Source: JAFCUW01 sp049897565
Lineage (GTDB): Bacteria > Pseudomonadota > Gammaproteobacteria > Burkholderiales > Burkholderiaceae_D
Direction: 5' to 3'
NCBI RefSeq assembly: GCF_049897565.1
Contig: NZ_JAFCWM010000007.1
Span: forward strand, 1-64,000
Length of the DNA stretch: 64,000 nucleotides
Shown one piece after another: positions 40,416 to 49,131 of the stretch. Positions within the stretch are counted from its first letter, which is position 1. Each line of letters starts with the position of its first letter. The translations under genes and the position numbers were made by a program. The notes beneath the pieces were generated by a model. The model searched no databases, was not told where the DNA came from, and saw only the letters and a program-made list of their open reading frames with translations.

Positions 40416-41016
40416 CGTCGGCCGGTTCCAGGTCGAGCGCTTCGTCGTCGTCGCCGTCGGCTTTGGCAGACTTGCCTTTCTTGTTCAGGTCCTTGAGGAT
40501 CTGGAAGATCTCGCGGTACGCTTTCGGCGGCTTGTTCTCGGCCTGTTCCTTGCGCGCGTTGCGGATCAAGGTGCGCAGGTGCTGCACGTCCAGTTCCGGA
40601 TACTCGGTCGACAGCACCGTCAGCGCCTTGTCGTCGGCCAGCAGCTTCTCGCGGCGACGCTCGAGCGCGTGCAGCGCGGCGGTATCGGCCTTCGACATGC
40701 CTTTCCAGCTGTCGATGGTGCGCTGGATGACGGCGATTTCCTCTTCATCGAGGGTGCGCATCTTCTTGCCGACGAATTGCATCTGGCGGCGCCGGCCTTC
40801 GTGGTTGGTGATGGTCTGGCACATCAAAATGGCGTCGCGCACGTCTTCCGGCATCGGTACCCGCTTGACGCGGTCGCGCGCTTCGTTGACGAGTTCCTCT
40901 CCCAGCTTCTGGACTTCGAGGCTCTGGCGCTTGGCCTCGGACTTGGAAGGACGCTCGTATTCTTGCTCGAACTCGGAGGATTGGAACCCGCAGGCACCGC
41001 GGTTTGGATTAGGCAT
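40396..41016 (-). CDS. darP: ribosome biogenesis factor DarP (YjgA/DUF615)
   Basis: A 206-aa protein of the YjgA family, a 50S-assembly factor that binds late pre-50S particles. The conserved stretch SKSEAKRQSLEVQKLGEELV at about 25-44 and VPMPEDVRDAILMCQTITNHEGRRRQMQFVGKKMR are diagnostic. The C-terminal tail is acidic (DGDDDEALDLEPADDESDDE). Divergent from pmbA, an arrangement also seen in other proteobacteria. Overlaps mog at its 3' end. Confidence 0.95.
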   Translation of the reverse strand: MPNPNRGACGFQSSEFEQEYERPSKSEAKRQSLEVQKLGEELVNEARDRVKRVPMPEDVRDAILMCQTITNHEGRRRQMQFVGKKMRTLDEEEIAVIQRTIDSWKGMSKADTAALHALERRREKLLADDKALTVLSTEYPELDVQHLRTLIRNARKEQAENKPPKAYREIFQILKDLNKKGKSAKADGDDDEALDLEPADDESDDE

Positions 41017-41107
41017 GATATGGATCCGGGTGGCGCAAGGCCAGCCAGTAAAAACAGTAAACGACTGCTATGATAACCGTTTTACCGGCCAGCCAAGAAA
41101 ACACGAT

Positions 41108-42460
41108 ATGAACGACTCCGTCTTTATCCATACCCAGGACCAGCTCAAACAGCTTGCAGCCGACGTTTTGGCGTTCGCGCGCGAGAAGGGCGGCACCGAT
41201 GCCGCGGTCGAGATCAGCGAGGGCAGCGGCCTGGCTGTATCGGTCCGGCGCGGCAAGATCGAGACGATCGAGCAAAACAAGGACAAGGGCATGGGTGTGA
41301 CGGTGTATATCGGCCAGAAGCGCGGCAACGCCAGCACCTCGGACTTTTCGGCCGCCGCCCTGCGCGCCACGGTCGATGCTGCCTACAACATCGCCCGCTT
41401 CACCGCCGAAGACGACTGCGCCGGCCTGCCGGAGGCCGAACTGCTCGAAATGGCGCCACGCGACCTGCGCCTGTGCTACCCGTGGCGCATAACGACCGAA
41501 GAAGCGGTGGCGCTGGCGCAGCGCGCCGAAGGCGCCGCCTTCGAGGTCGACCCGCGCATCACCAACAGCGAAGGCGGCAGCGTGTACGTGCAGCAGTCGC
41601 ATTTCGTCGCCGCCAATTCGCGCGGCTTCGCCGGCGGCTACCCGTTTTCGCGCCACACGCTGTCGGTCGCGCCGATCGCCGGCAAGGGCGCCAAGATGCA
41701 GCGCGACGACTGGTACACCTCGGTGCGCGACGCCTCCAAGATGGCATCGCCCGAAGCGGTCGGCCGCTACGCCGCCGAGCGCGCGCTGGCGCGCCTGAAC
41801 GCGCGCAAGATGGACACGCGCACCTGCCCGGTGCTGTTCGAAGCGCCGCTGGCGGCGGGCCTGCTCGGCGCCTTCGTGCAGGCCACCTCCGGCGGTGCGC
41901 TGTACCGCAAGTCGACCTTCCTGCTCGATTCGCTCGGCCAGTCGGCGTTCCCGGCGCATATCCAGATCCTCGAAGACCCGCACCTGATCGGCGGCGTCGG
42001 CTCCGCGCCGTTCGATGAAGAGGGCGTGCGCACGGTGCGCCGCCACGTCGTCAAGAATGGCGTCGTGCAGGGTTACTTCCTGTCGACCTACTCGGCGCGC
42101 AAGCTGGGCATGCAAACGACCGGCAATGCCGGCGGCTCGCACAACCTGTCGATGACGTCGTCGAACACGAAGCGCGCCGACGATTTCGCCGGCATGATCC
42201 GCAAGATGGGCCGCGGCCTGCTGGTGACCGAACTGATGGGGCAGGGCACCAACTACGTCACCGGCGACTATTCGCGCGGCGCTTCCGGCTTCTGGGTCGA
42301 AAACGGCGAGATCCAGTATCCGGTCGAGGAAATCACCATTGCCGGCAACATGAAAGACATGTTCCAGCAGATCGTCGCCATCGGCAACGACACGCTCACG
42401 CGCGGCAACAAGTCGACCGGTTCGATCCTGGTCGAAAGCATGGTCGTCGCCGGCAGCTGA
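41108..42460 (+). CDS. pmbA: metalloprotease PmbA (TldE)
   Basis: A 450-aa TldD/PmbA family protein, the non-catalytic partner of the TldD protease that matures microcins and degrades CcdA. Landmarks: GTDAAVEISEGSGLAVSVRRGKIETIEQNKDKGMGVTVYIG, TCPVLFEAPLAAGLLGAF, and the C-terminal QGTNYVTGDYSRGASGFWVENGEIQYPVEEITIAGNM. No HExxxH motif, as expected for PmbA. ATG 41108 starts the homologous region; the frame upstream is antisense to darP and mog. Confidence 0.96.
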   Translation: MNDSVFIHTQDQLKQLAADVLAFAREKGGTDAAVEISEGSGLAVSVRRGKIETIEQNKDKGMGVTVYIGQKRGNASTSDFSAAALRATVDAAYNIARFTAEDDCAGLPEAELLEMAPRDLRLCYPWRITTEEAVALAQRAEGAAFEVDPRITNSEGGSVYVQQSHFVAANSRGFAGGYPFSRHTLSVAPIAGKGAKMQRDDWYTSVRDASKMASPEAVGRYAAERALARLNARKMDTRTCPVLFEAPLAAGLLGAFVQATSGGALYRKSTFLLDSLGQSAFPAHIQILEDPHLIGGVGSAPFDEEGVRTVRRHVVKNGVVQGYFLSTYSARKLGMQTTGNAGGSHNLSMTSSNTKRADDFAGMIRKMGRGLLVTELMGQGTNYVTGDYSRGASGFWVENGEIQYPVEEITIAGNMKDMFQQIVAIGNDTLTRGNKSTGSILVESMVVAGS

Positions 42461-42466
42461 TTTCCC

Positions 42467-42556
42467 CGGGTCTGACCCCGGTTGTTCCGTGGGGGGGGCA
42501 GACGGGGACGCCGAGTCCCCGGTTGAGATGACGGCTACACACCGGGGTCAGACCCC
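42467..42556. repeat. GGGGTC-GACCCC intergenic repeat, long form
   Basis: GGGTCTGACCCCGG (42469-42482) faces CCGGGGTCAGACCC (42542-42555) as inverted arms about 60 bp apart. The interior contains CAGACGGGGACGCCGAG (42499-42515), the same 17-mer as in the hairpin at 43827-43874. One of four related elements in a 5.5-kb stretch. Confidence 0.8.
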
Positions 42557-42707
42557 TGACAGGAGCACCGGGGCCTGATCCTGCTTCCCCCCGCCTCCCC
42601 CAAAATTCACATTTTTATTGCAAGCTTTCAACTCCGCTAATACACTAGCCCAAGCAAAAAAATGGCGCGGGCTTCCCCCGCGATGACATCTTCAGGAGAC
42701 AACACAC

Positions 42708-43796
42708 ATGGAACGCCGTTCATTCCTTAAACAGGCGGCCGTTGGCGCCGCCGTTGCAGCACCGATCGCCGCGCAGGCAGCCGATCTGCCGACCATCAAA
42801 TGGCGCCTCGCCAGCAGCTTCCCGAAAAACCTGGACACCATCTTCGGCGCCTCCGAACTGTTCTGCAAGCGCGTCTCCGAGCTGACCGGCGGCAAATTCA
42901 GCATCCGTGCCTTCGCCGCGGGCGAAATCGTGCCGCCGCTGGAAGTGATGGACGCCGTGCGCGCCGGCACCGTCGAGATGGGCCACACCGCTTCTTATTA
43001 CTATGTGGGCAAAGATCCTGCGTTCGCCTTCGACTGCTGCGTGCCTTTCGGCCTGACGTCGCGCCAGCAATCGGCGTGGATGCAAGTTGGCGGCGGCATG
43101 GAACTGATGCGCGAGTTCTACAAGGGCTACAACATCATCAACTTCATGGGCGGCAACACCGGCACCCAGATGGGCGGTTGGTTCCGTAAGGAAATCAAAA
43201 CCGTCGCCGACCTGAAAGGCCTGAAGATGCGCATCAGCGGCCTGGCCGGCAAGACGATGGCCAAGCTGGGCGTGGTGACGCAGCAGCTGCCCGCCGCCGA
43301 CATCTATCCGTCGCTGGAAAAAGGCACGATCGACGCGGCCGAATGGGTCGGCCCGTACGACGACGAAAAGATCGGCATCTATAAAGTGGCGCCGTTCTAC
43401 TACGCGCCGGGCTGGTGGGAGCCAGGCCCGCAGCTGTCGTTCTACATCAACATGAACGAGTGGGCCAAGCTGCCGAAGGAATACCAGTCGGCGGTCGAAG
43501 CGGCAACGTACGAAGCGCACGTCTACATGCAGGCCGCCTACGACGCCAAGAACCCGGCCGCCCTGGCGCGCCTGGTCAAGAACGGCGCCAAGGTGCGTTT
43601 CTTCTCGAAGGACATCATGGATGCCGGCTTCAAGGCGGCCAACGAGATGATGGAAGAAGAGTCGTCGAAAAATCCGAAGTTCAAGAAGATCTATGAGCCG
43701 TGGAAACTGTTCCGCCGCGAGCAGAACACCTGGGCATCGGTGGCCGAAGCGACCATGCAGAACTACCTGATCGTCGCCAACCGCGCCGGCAAATAA
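42708..43796 (+). CDS. TRAP transporter substrate-binding protein (DctP type, Tat-exported)
   Basis: A 362-aa periplasmic binding protein. The N-terminus MERRSFLKQAAVGAAVAAPIAAQA is a twin-arginine signal (RRSFLK). DctP marks are IRAFAAGEIVPPLEVMDAVRAGTVEMGH, LKGLKMRISGLAGKTMAKLGVV and ADIYPSLEKGTIDAAEWVGPYDDEKIGIY. Substrate probably a carboxylate or alpha-keto acid. No TRAP permease (DctQ/DctM) gene is adjacent, so it must work with components encoded elsewhere. Confidence 0.94.
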   Translation: MERRSFLKQAAVGAAVAAPIAAQAADLPTIKWRLASSFPKNLDTIFGASELFCKRVSELTGGKFSIRAFAAGEIVPPLEVMDAVRAGTVEMGHTASYYYVGKDPAFAFDCCVPFGLTSRQQSAWMQVGGGMELMREFYKGYNIINFMGGNTGTQMGGWFRKEIKTVADLKGLKMRISGLAGKTMAKLGVVTQQLPAADIYPSLEKGTIDAAEWVGPYDDEKIGIYKVAPFYYAPGWWEPGPQLSFYINMNEWAKLPKEYQSAVEAATYEAHVYMQAAYDAKNPAALARLVKNGAKVRFFSKDIMDAGFKAANEMMEEESSKNPKFKKIYEPWKLFRREQNTWASVAEATMQNYLIVANRAGK

Positions 43797-43826
43797 GTAA
43801 ATTGTAGGCAACGTTGCCTACGTAAG

Positions 43827-43874
43827 CGGGGTCAGACGGGGACGCCGAGACCTAGGTCTGACCCCGTTTTTTTT
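43827..43874 (+). terminator. terminator built on a GGGGTCAGAC repeat
   Basis: CGGGGTCAGAC (43827-43837) pairs with GTCTGACCCCG (43856-43866) around an 18-nt loop that contains the shared GGGGACGCCGAG string; eight T follow (43867-43874). It ends the binding-protein transcript. Shows one way this repeat family is used as a terminator. Confidence 0.85.
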
Positions 43875-44032
43875 CGCTTTCGCGCAAGCTGCCGCGCCGC
43901 TCCACCCACGTGTGCATCGCACCCTATTGCAAGTCGGGCCCCGGTTTTTGCGTTCTGTCGCACAAGCCATTCAATGTCGAGTCCGCCATGCAATGATGGC
44001 GCACCTCATCCTCAATAATCTTTTTTATACTC

Positions 44033-46291
44033 ATGCATACCAAAATCAAGTCGCCGCATTCCCTCCATCTGCGCCTGTTGCTCGCCGCGCCCGCCGTGTT
44101 CGGCATGATCGCCGCCCAGGCCGCCGGACAGGATGGCGCCGGCGCCGCGCCGCCGGTCCCGGCGCCGGCCACCACCGCGCAGCCGCTGCAGAAGGTCGAG
44201 ATCAAGGGCGCCGCCGCCTCGTACGACGCGCGCCGCAACGACACCGCTACCAAGATCGTCATCGGCCAGGAAGAAATCCTGCGCAACGGCGACACCACCA
44301 TCGGCGAGGTGCTCAAGCGCCTGCCAGGCGTGACGGTTGGCGGCGTGCAAGGCCGCGGCGGCGACGTGCGCATGCGCGGCCTCGGCAGCGGCTACACCCA
44401 GGTCCTGCTCAACGGCGAGCCTAGCCCGCCGGGCTTCTCGCTCGATTCGATCTCGCCCGACATGATCGAGCGCATCGAAATCATGCGCGCCGCCACCGCC
44501 GAATACAGCACCCAGGCGGTCGCCGGCGCCATCAACATCGTCCTCAAGCGCGCCATCGTCACGGCGCAGCGCGAAATCAAGGCCGGCTTGCAGCTCGATA
44601 ACGGCAACATCGGCACCAACACCAATTTCCAGGTCGCCGACAAACAAGGCGCGATGTCGTACGCCGTCGGCGGCAACGTCACCTGGGCCCGTTTCGAGCG
44701 GCCGCAGGAGACCATCACCGAAGGCAGCAACGCCGCCGGCACGCCGACCGTGCTGCGCCGCGCCGAGCAGGGCAACAGCGGCCACTTCGAGGCGATCGGC
44801 CTGTCGCCGCGCATCAACTGGACGCTCGGTCCGGGCGACGTGATTACCTCGCAAAGCTTCATTAACGTCAACCGTTTCCGCGGCGACAGCACCGAACGCG
44901 TCGCCACCTTGCTCGGCCCAGCCCCGCTGTACAGCGGCACCCGGGTCGATATCGAATCGGACGTCGCGCAGGTGCGCAGCGATCTGAGCTGGACGCGCAA
45001 GCTTGCCGAAGGCGCCAAGCTCGACATGAAGGCAGGGGTCAACTGGAACAAGCGCGAATCGCGCGCGCCATCGCTCAACTACGACGCGTCCGACCGCTTG
45101 ATCCTGAACCGCCTCGTCACGTCCGACTCGAGCGATAAGGGCGTCACCGCAAACGGCAAATATTCCACGCCCATCTTGGAAGGCCACGCGCTCGCGGCCG
45201 GCTGGGACGCCGCCTACAGCAAGCGCAACGAAGACCGTATCCAGCGCGAAAGCTCGCCAACCGCCACCTGCCTGGTGCGCACCCCGAGCGGCGACTGCCT
45301 GACCCCGAGCAACCTCGACCAGGTATTCGAGGCAAATGTCTCGCGCCTGGCGATGTTCGCCCAGGACGAATGGACCGTCACGCCGCGCTGGTCGGTGTAC
45401 TTCGGCCTGCGCTGGGAAGGCATCCGCACCCGCAGCGAGGGCAACAGCTACGCCGCGGTCGACAACAAGTCGAGCGTGTGGAGCCCGCTGTTCCAGACGC
45501 TGTGGAAAATCCCCGGCAGCAAGTCCGACCAGGTGCGCCTGGGGCTGACGCGCACCTACAAGGCGCCTGGCGTGAACAGCCTGATCCCGCGCCGCTTCGC
45601 CTCCAACAACAACAGCGAGGTCAGCCCTGATCAGCAGGGCAATCCGAACCTGCGTCCTGAACTGGCGTGGGGCCTCGACCTGGCGTACGAACATTACCTG
45701 GAAGCCGGCGGCCTGCTGACCGCCAGCACCTACGTGCGCCGCATAGAAGACATCACGCGCCAGCAGACGTCGCTGGTTGACGGCCTGTGGCTGTCGATGC
45801 CGGTCAACGCCGGCATTGCCAACACGCGCGGCATCGAGCTCGAAGCGAAGTTGCCGCTGCGTTCGGTGTACAAGGCCGGACCGAACATCGACATGCGCGC
45901 CAACTTTTCGCGTAACTGGTCTGACCTCGACAGCGTGCCCGGTCCGAACAACCGCCTCGACCAGCAGACGCCGTTTAGCGGCACGGTCGGCGCCGACTGG
46001 AAGCTCGACAAGCTGCCGATGACCTTGGGCGCGAGCTACAGCTTCCAGAACGGCGGACCGGTGCGCATTTCGTTCAACCAGTACGCCTACTCGGTGCCGA
46101 AGCGTTCGCTCGACATGTACGGCCTGTGGAAATTCAACCCGAAGAACCAGCTGCGCGTATCGGTCTCTAATGCGCTGGCCCAGGACAACATCGTGCAGTC
46201 GAGCTACGTCGACGAGCGCGGCCGCTCCAGCAGCACGCTCATCACGCCGACGACGGTGGTGGTGCGCGCCATGCTTGAAATCAAGCTCTGA
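44033..46291 (+). CDS. TonB-dependent outer-membrane receptor
   Basis: A 752-aa receptor with a signal peptide (ends near AAQAAG), a plug domain (ILRNGDTTIGEVLKRLPGVTVGG, RGGDVRMRGLGSGYTQVLLNGEP, IERIEIMRAATAEYSTQAVAGAINIVLKRA) and a 22-strand barrel ending in an aromatic-poor TTVVVRAMLEIKL terminus. The ligand cannot be told; no FecR/sigma-factor pair or siderophore gene is adjacent. The terminator of the preceding gene and a GGGGTC repeat bound it. Confidence 0.93.
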   Translation: MHTKIKSPHSLHLRLLLAAPAVFGMIAAQAAGQDGAGAAPPVPAPATTAQPLQKVEIKGAAASYDARRNDTATKIVIGQEEILRNGDTTIGEVLKRLPGVTVGGVQGRGGDVRMRGLGSGYTQVLLNGEPSPPGFSLDSISPDMIERIEIMRAATAEYSTQAVAGAINIVLKRAIVTAQREIKAGLQLDNGNIGTNTNFQVADKQGAMSYAVGGNVTWARFERPQETITEGSNAAGTPTVLRRAEQGNSGHFEAIGLSPRINWTLGPGDVITSQSFINVNRFRGDSTERVATLLGPAPLYSGTRVDIESDVAQVRSDLSWTRKLAEGAKLDMKAGVNWNKRESRAPSLNYDASDRLILNRLVTSDSSDKGVTANGKYSTPILEGHALAAGWDAAYSKRNEDRIQRESSPTATCLVRTPSGDCLTPSNLDQVFEANVSRLAMFAQDEWTVTPRWSVYFGLRWEGIRTRSEGNSYAAVDNKSSVWSPLFQTLWKIPGSKSDQVRLGLTRTYKAPGVNSLIPRRFASNNNSEVSPDQQGNPNLRPELAWGLDLAYEHYLEAGGLLTASTYVRRIEDITRQQTSLVDGLWLSMPVNAGIANTRGIELEAKLPLRSVYKAGPNIDMRANFSRNWSDLDSVPGPNNRLDQQTPFSGTVGADWKLDKLPMTLGASYSFQNGGPVRISFNQYAYSVPKRSLDMYGLWKFNPKNQLRVSVSNALAQDNIVQSSYVDERGRSSSTLITPTTVVVRAMLEIKL

Positions 46292-46303
46292 TGCGGTGAT
46301 TCC

Positions 46304-46333
46304 GGGGTCCGACCCGCTTTCTGGGTCAGCCCC
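46304..46333. repeat. degenerate GGGGTC-GACCCC element
   Basis: GGGGTCCGACCC (46304-46315) faces GGGTCAGCCCC (46323-46333), a diverged copy of the repeat at 42467, 43827 and 47957. It lies between the TonB receptor stop and the bidirectional terminator. Confidence 0.65.
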
Positions 46334-46359
46334 TTTCACCTACCGCCAGCACATGAATA

Positions 46360-46384
46360 AAGCCCCGGAGTCCGGGGCTTTTTT
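46360..46384. terminator. bidirectional terminator between convergent genes
   Basis: AAGCCCCGGA (46360-46369) pairs with TCCGGGGCTT (46371-46380), followed by TTTT. It serves both the TonB receptor (plus) and the M14 carboxypeptidase (minus). Confidence 0.9.
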
Positions 46385-46394
46385 ATTCATGGAG

Positions 46395-47534
46395 TCAGCG
46401 GCGAATCGCCCGCAGAATCGGCTGCAGTACCGCCGCGCCCAGGCGCGCGCTACGCGCCCCATCCCAGCCCGTCTGCGCATCCGGATCGTTGGCGTTGTCC
46501 TTGAACGGCAGCTCCAGCGTCAGCGCCAGGCACCCGAACGCGTGGGTGATATGCGGCGACCCCATGGTCAGCACCTCGGGCGTGTACGGCGATTCGCCGT
46601 AACCGTGCTCGGTCTGGAAGTCCGGGCTGGCGACCTTGAAGTCGTCGGCGAACTGCTTCTCCGCTGCCGCCTGTTCCGCCGTAAAGGTCGGCAGCGCGCT
46701 GCTGCCGGCGACGAACACGTAAGGCAGTCCCTCGTCGCCATGCACGTCGAGGAACAGGTCGCAGCCGGTCTCCTTCATCTTCTGCTTGACCAGGAAGACT
46801 TCCGGGCTGCGCTCGATCGTCGGCGCGTTCCATTCGCGGTTCAGGTTCGCGCCGGCCGCGTTGGTGCGCAGGTTGCCGTGCACCGAGCCATCCGGATTCA
46901 TGTTCGGCACCACGTAGAACACCGCTTCCTTGAGCAGCTGGCGGCCGAACGGATCGGACGGGTCGAGCAGCGCATCGAGCATGCCTTCGACCAGCCACTC
47001 CGCCATCGTCTCGCCCGGATGCTGGCGCGCGATTACCCACACCTTTTTGCGATCCGGCGCCCCGGCGGCCGCCGGATCGCCGATGATCAGCACATTCATG
47101 TCGCGGCCCTCGATGGTGCTGCCGAGGTCCTGCATGCGCACCTGCTCGGACATCTGCGCGCGGTCCAGCAGTTCGAGGTGGCGCTCCCAAGAATACGGCT
47201 CGAAGTAGGCGTAGTAGACGCTGTCCATGCCCGGCGTGTGGCTGATCGTCATGACCTGGCCGTCGAAGCTGGTCGGCACGCGGAACCAGTTGACGCGGTC
47301 GTAGCTGGCCATCGCCTGGTAGTCGTTCCAGCCGTCCGGATAGGCGCTCTGGCCGGCGTTGAGGAAGCGGATCGAGCACGCTTCGCCCTGCGCGCCCTGC
47401 AGGCGGAAGTAGAACCACTGCGTGATGTCGGCGTGTGAATCCTTGCGGATGTTCAGATCGATCGCGCCGGCGCTTGTGGCGCTGACGATATCGATGGCGC
47501 CAGCGTCGAACTGGCTGCTGATTTTGATAGACAT
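46395..47534 (-). CDS. M14-family cytosolic carboxypeptidase-like protein
   Basis: A 379-aa metallocarboxypeptidase without a signal peptide. An N-terminal beta domain (about 1-125) precedes the catalytic domain, with zinc ligands His172 and Glu175 (RQHPGETMAEW) and His265 (LDVHGDEG), and the general base Glu341 (LTLELPF). N-domain plus catalytic order is that of the cytosolic carboxypeptidase (Nna1/AGTPBP-like) group. Bacterial substrates are unknown; cytosolic location is inferred from the missing signal. Confidence 0.92.
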   Translation of the reverse strand: MSIKISSQFDAGAIDIVSATSAGAIDLNIRKDSHADITQWFYFRLQGAQGEACSIRFLNAGQSAYPDGWNDYQAMASYDRVNWFRVPTSFDGQVMTISHTPGMDSVYYAYFEPYSWERHLELLDRAQMSEQVRMQDLGSTIEGRDMNVLIIGDPAAAGAPDRKKVWVIARQHPGETMAEWLVEGMLDALLDPSDPFGRQLLKEAVFYVVPNMNPDGSVHGNLRTNAAGANLNREWNAPTIERSPEVFLVKQKMKETGCDLFLDVHGDEGLPYVFVAGSSALPTFTAEQAAAEKQFADDFKVASPDFQTEHGYGESPYTPEVLTMGSPHITHAFGCLALTLELPFKDNANDPDAQTGWDGARSARLGAAVLQPILRAIRR

Positions 47535-47689
47535 GGTAAGTCCTGTATCGGAAAAGGGCGTGAACCCGCGATGATACTAGAACTGAACCTCCGCATCTGC
47601 TGTGCGCTGTCAAAAACTTACTGTGCCGTCTTGCTACCGTTCCAAGTTGGCCGCGCACCCGGCGCGCCCGCAGTCACGTGGAGACAGCA

Positions 47690-47950
47690 ATGAGCGCCAT
47701 CCGTTTTTCGTACGCCGAGGTCACCAGCATCAGCCGGCTGGGATTCTGGCTGCAGTTCGGCGCCGAGGAGCTCTACCTGTCGTTCGTCGAGTTCCCCATT
47801 TTCGAGTACGCCACCGTGTCGCAGATCACCGAGGTGGTCTGCATCAGCTCCGGCCGCGTGTACTGGCCCGACATCGACTTCGATCTGGCGCTCGACACCA
47901 TCCGCAATCCGCTGACGCGCGACTACCACCGCGCCAGCTACGATTGTTAA
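47690..47950 (+). CDS. DUF2442-type small protein
   Basis: An 86-aa protein: an N-terminal strand-rich segment (SISRLGFWLQFGAEELYLSFVEFPIFEYA) and a C-terminal ISSGRVYWPDIDFDLALDTIRNP tail typical of DUF2442 proteins (YPxIDxDxxLxxI). Members are often near toxin-antitoxin genes and have been proposed to bind DNA; no partner is visible here. ATG 47690 is used. Confidence 0.85.
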   Translation: MSAIRFSYAEVTSISRLGFWLQFGAEELYLSFVEFPIFEYATVSQITEVVCISSGRVYWPDIDFDLALDTIRNPLTRDYHRASYDC

Positions 47951-47956
47951 GCAAAA

Positions 47957-47987
47957 GGGGTCTGACCCGGCGTTGGGGTCGGACCCC
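47957..47987. repeat. GGGGTC-GACCCC hairpin between DUF2442 and paaX
   Basis: GGGGTCTGACCC (47957-47968) pairs with GGGTCGGACCCC (47976-47987) with one G-T wobble. No long T-tract follows in either direction. Fourth member of the repeat family in this stretch. Confidence 0.75.
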
Positions 47988-48022
47988 GAATTCGCAGGCG
48001 CCGAAGGCCCCTACGCAGGCGA

Positions 48023-48940
48023 TTAACCGAGCCCGCCGAACCGCTCGAAGAACACCGTGTCCGCCGGCGCCGCGCCGTCGTCCTCGCGCAGCATCGCCGC
48101 CATCACGTGCTCCTCGGCCGCGGCGCAGATCTGCCGGTACAGCGAGCGCGCCAGCTCGTACGCCCGCGCGCCTGGCCACGGATCGGGCAGCAGCTCGACC
48201 GGCAGCATCGGGTCATGCAGCTGCACCCGCCGGTAGGCGTGGATCAGCAGCGTGCGGATCACGAACGCCTGCTCCGGCGCCATCGGTGCGGCCAGCCCCA
48301 GCAGCGGCTCGAACCGGTCGATGAACTGCTGGTAGCCGGCGGAGACGCCCGACAGGTCCCAGCCGTCGCCGACCAGTTCCGGCAGCGGCCGGCCCGCCAC
48401 GCCCGGCATTTCGGTCGCGCGGCAGGCGAACAGCTTGCCGCCGGCGCCCAGGCGATCGAGGATGTCGCGCAACACGTCGACATCCGCCGCCGGATGGCCG
48501 AACACGCCTGGCGTCACCAGCGCGTAGCCTTCCCACAGCAGCTCCTTGCGCAGCGCCGCGCGCAGCGGCGCCTCGAGCTGCCCGCCCGACGCCAGCAGCA
48601 ACGTCCACTGGCCATCCCAGTGCACCTCAAGCGGCGCGTAGATGCGCCGGTTGGCGCGCTCGAAGCGCGGCTGCGCCTGCGGCAAGATCGCGTAGGCGCT
48701 GCGCCGCCGGTCGCGGCTGGCCACCAGCCAGCCTTCCTGCGCCAGCCGGAACACGCTGGTGCGCAGCAGCCGGTCGTTGACGCCGAACGGCGCCAGCAGC
48801 TCGATCAGGCTGCCCAGCCACACGGTGCCGCCGTGCGGCGCGATGGCATCGCCAAAAATCGTCATCACCAGCGACTTCGAACGGGGCGGGTCGCTGGCCA
48901 GAAAGCGGGCGATCCATTCAGTGCTGTTCAATTGTTTCAT
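48023..48940 (-). CDS. paaX: phenylacetate catabolon repressor PaaX
   Basis: A 305-aa repressor with an N-terminal winged helix (LIELLAPFGVNDRLLRTSVFRLAQEGWLVASRDRRRSAYA) and a C-terminal PaaX ligand domain (YRRVQLHDPMLPVELLPDPWPGARAYELARSLYRQI). PaaX releases the paa promoters when phenylacetyl-CoA binds. ATG 48940 starts the homologous region. Divergent from paaA with a 191-bp gap. Neighbouring the operon it should control. Confidence 0.93.
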   Translation of the reverse strand: MKQLNSTEWIARFLASDPPRSKSLVMTIFGDAIAPHGGTVWLGSLIELLAPFGVNDRLLRTSVFRLAQEGWLVASRDRRRSAYAILPQAQPRFERANRRIYAPLEVHWDGQWTLLLASGGQLEAPLRAALRKELLWEGYALVTPGVFGHPAADVDVLRDILDRLGAGGKLFACRATEMPGVAGRPLPELVGDGWDLSGVSAGYQQFIDRFEPLLGLAAPMAPEQAFVIRTLLIHAYRRVQLHDPMLPVELLPDPWPGARAYELARSLYRQICAAAEEHVMAAMLREDDGAAPADTVFFERFGGLG

Positions 48941-49131
48941 AGGCGCAAGTAGTGGGTCGGCGTTCAAGCAAACCGCAGTTTACTTTGGCGCGAGATGGGC
49001 GCACGATTAATTTTTGGATACCGTAGCAATTTAAACAGGATACAGAACCTCGTTTCGATTCAATTTTTTTGTGTACATATCGTTTTTTGTATCGTATTAT
49101 CCTTTTCGAGCTTTTGCAAACGGAGATCAGC
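48941..49131. promoter_or_regulatory. divergent paaX-paaA regulatory gap
   Basis: A TATTAT box (49095-49100) with TGTACA 17 bp upstream (49072-49077) is a plausible paaA -10/-35 pair; AT-rich repeats TATCG occur at about 49079 and 49091. A CGGAG ribosome site precedes the paaA ATG. Candidate PaaX binding sequence lies here, but no clear consensus match is visible. Confidence 0.45.
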
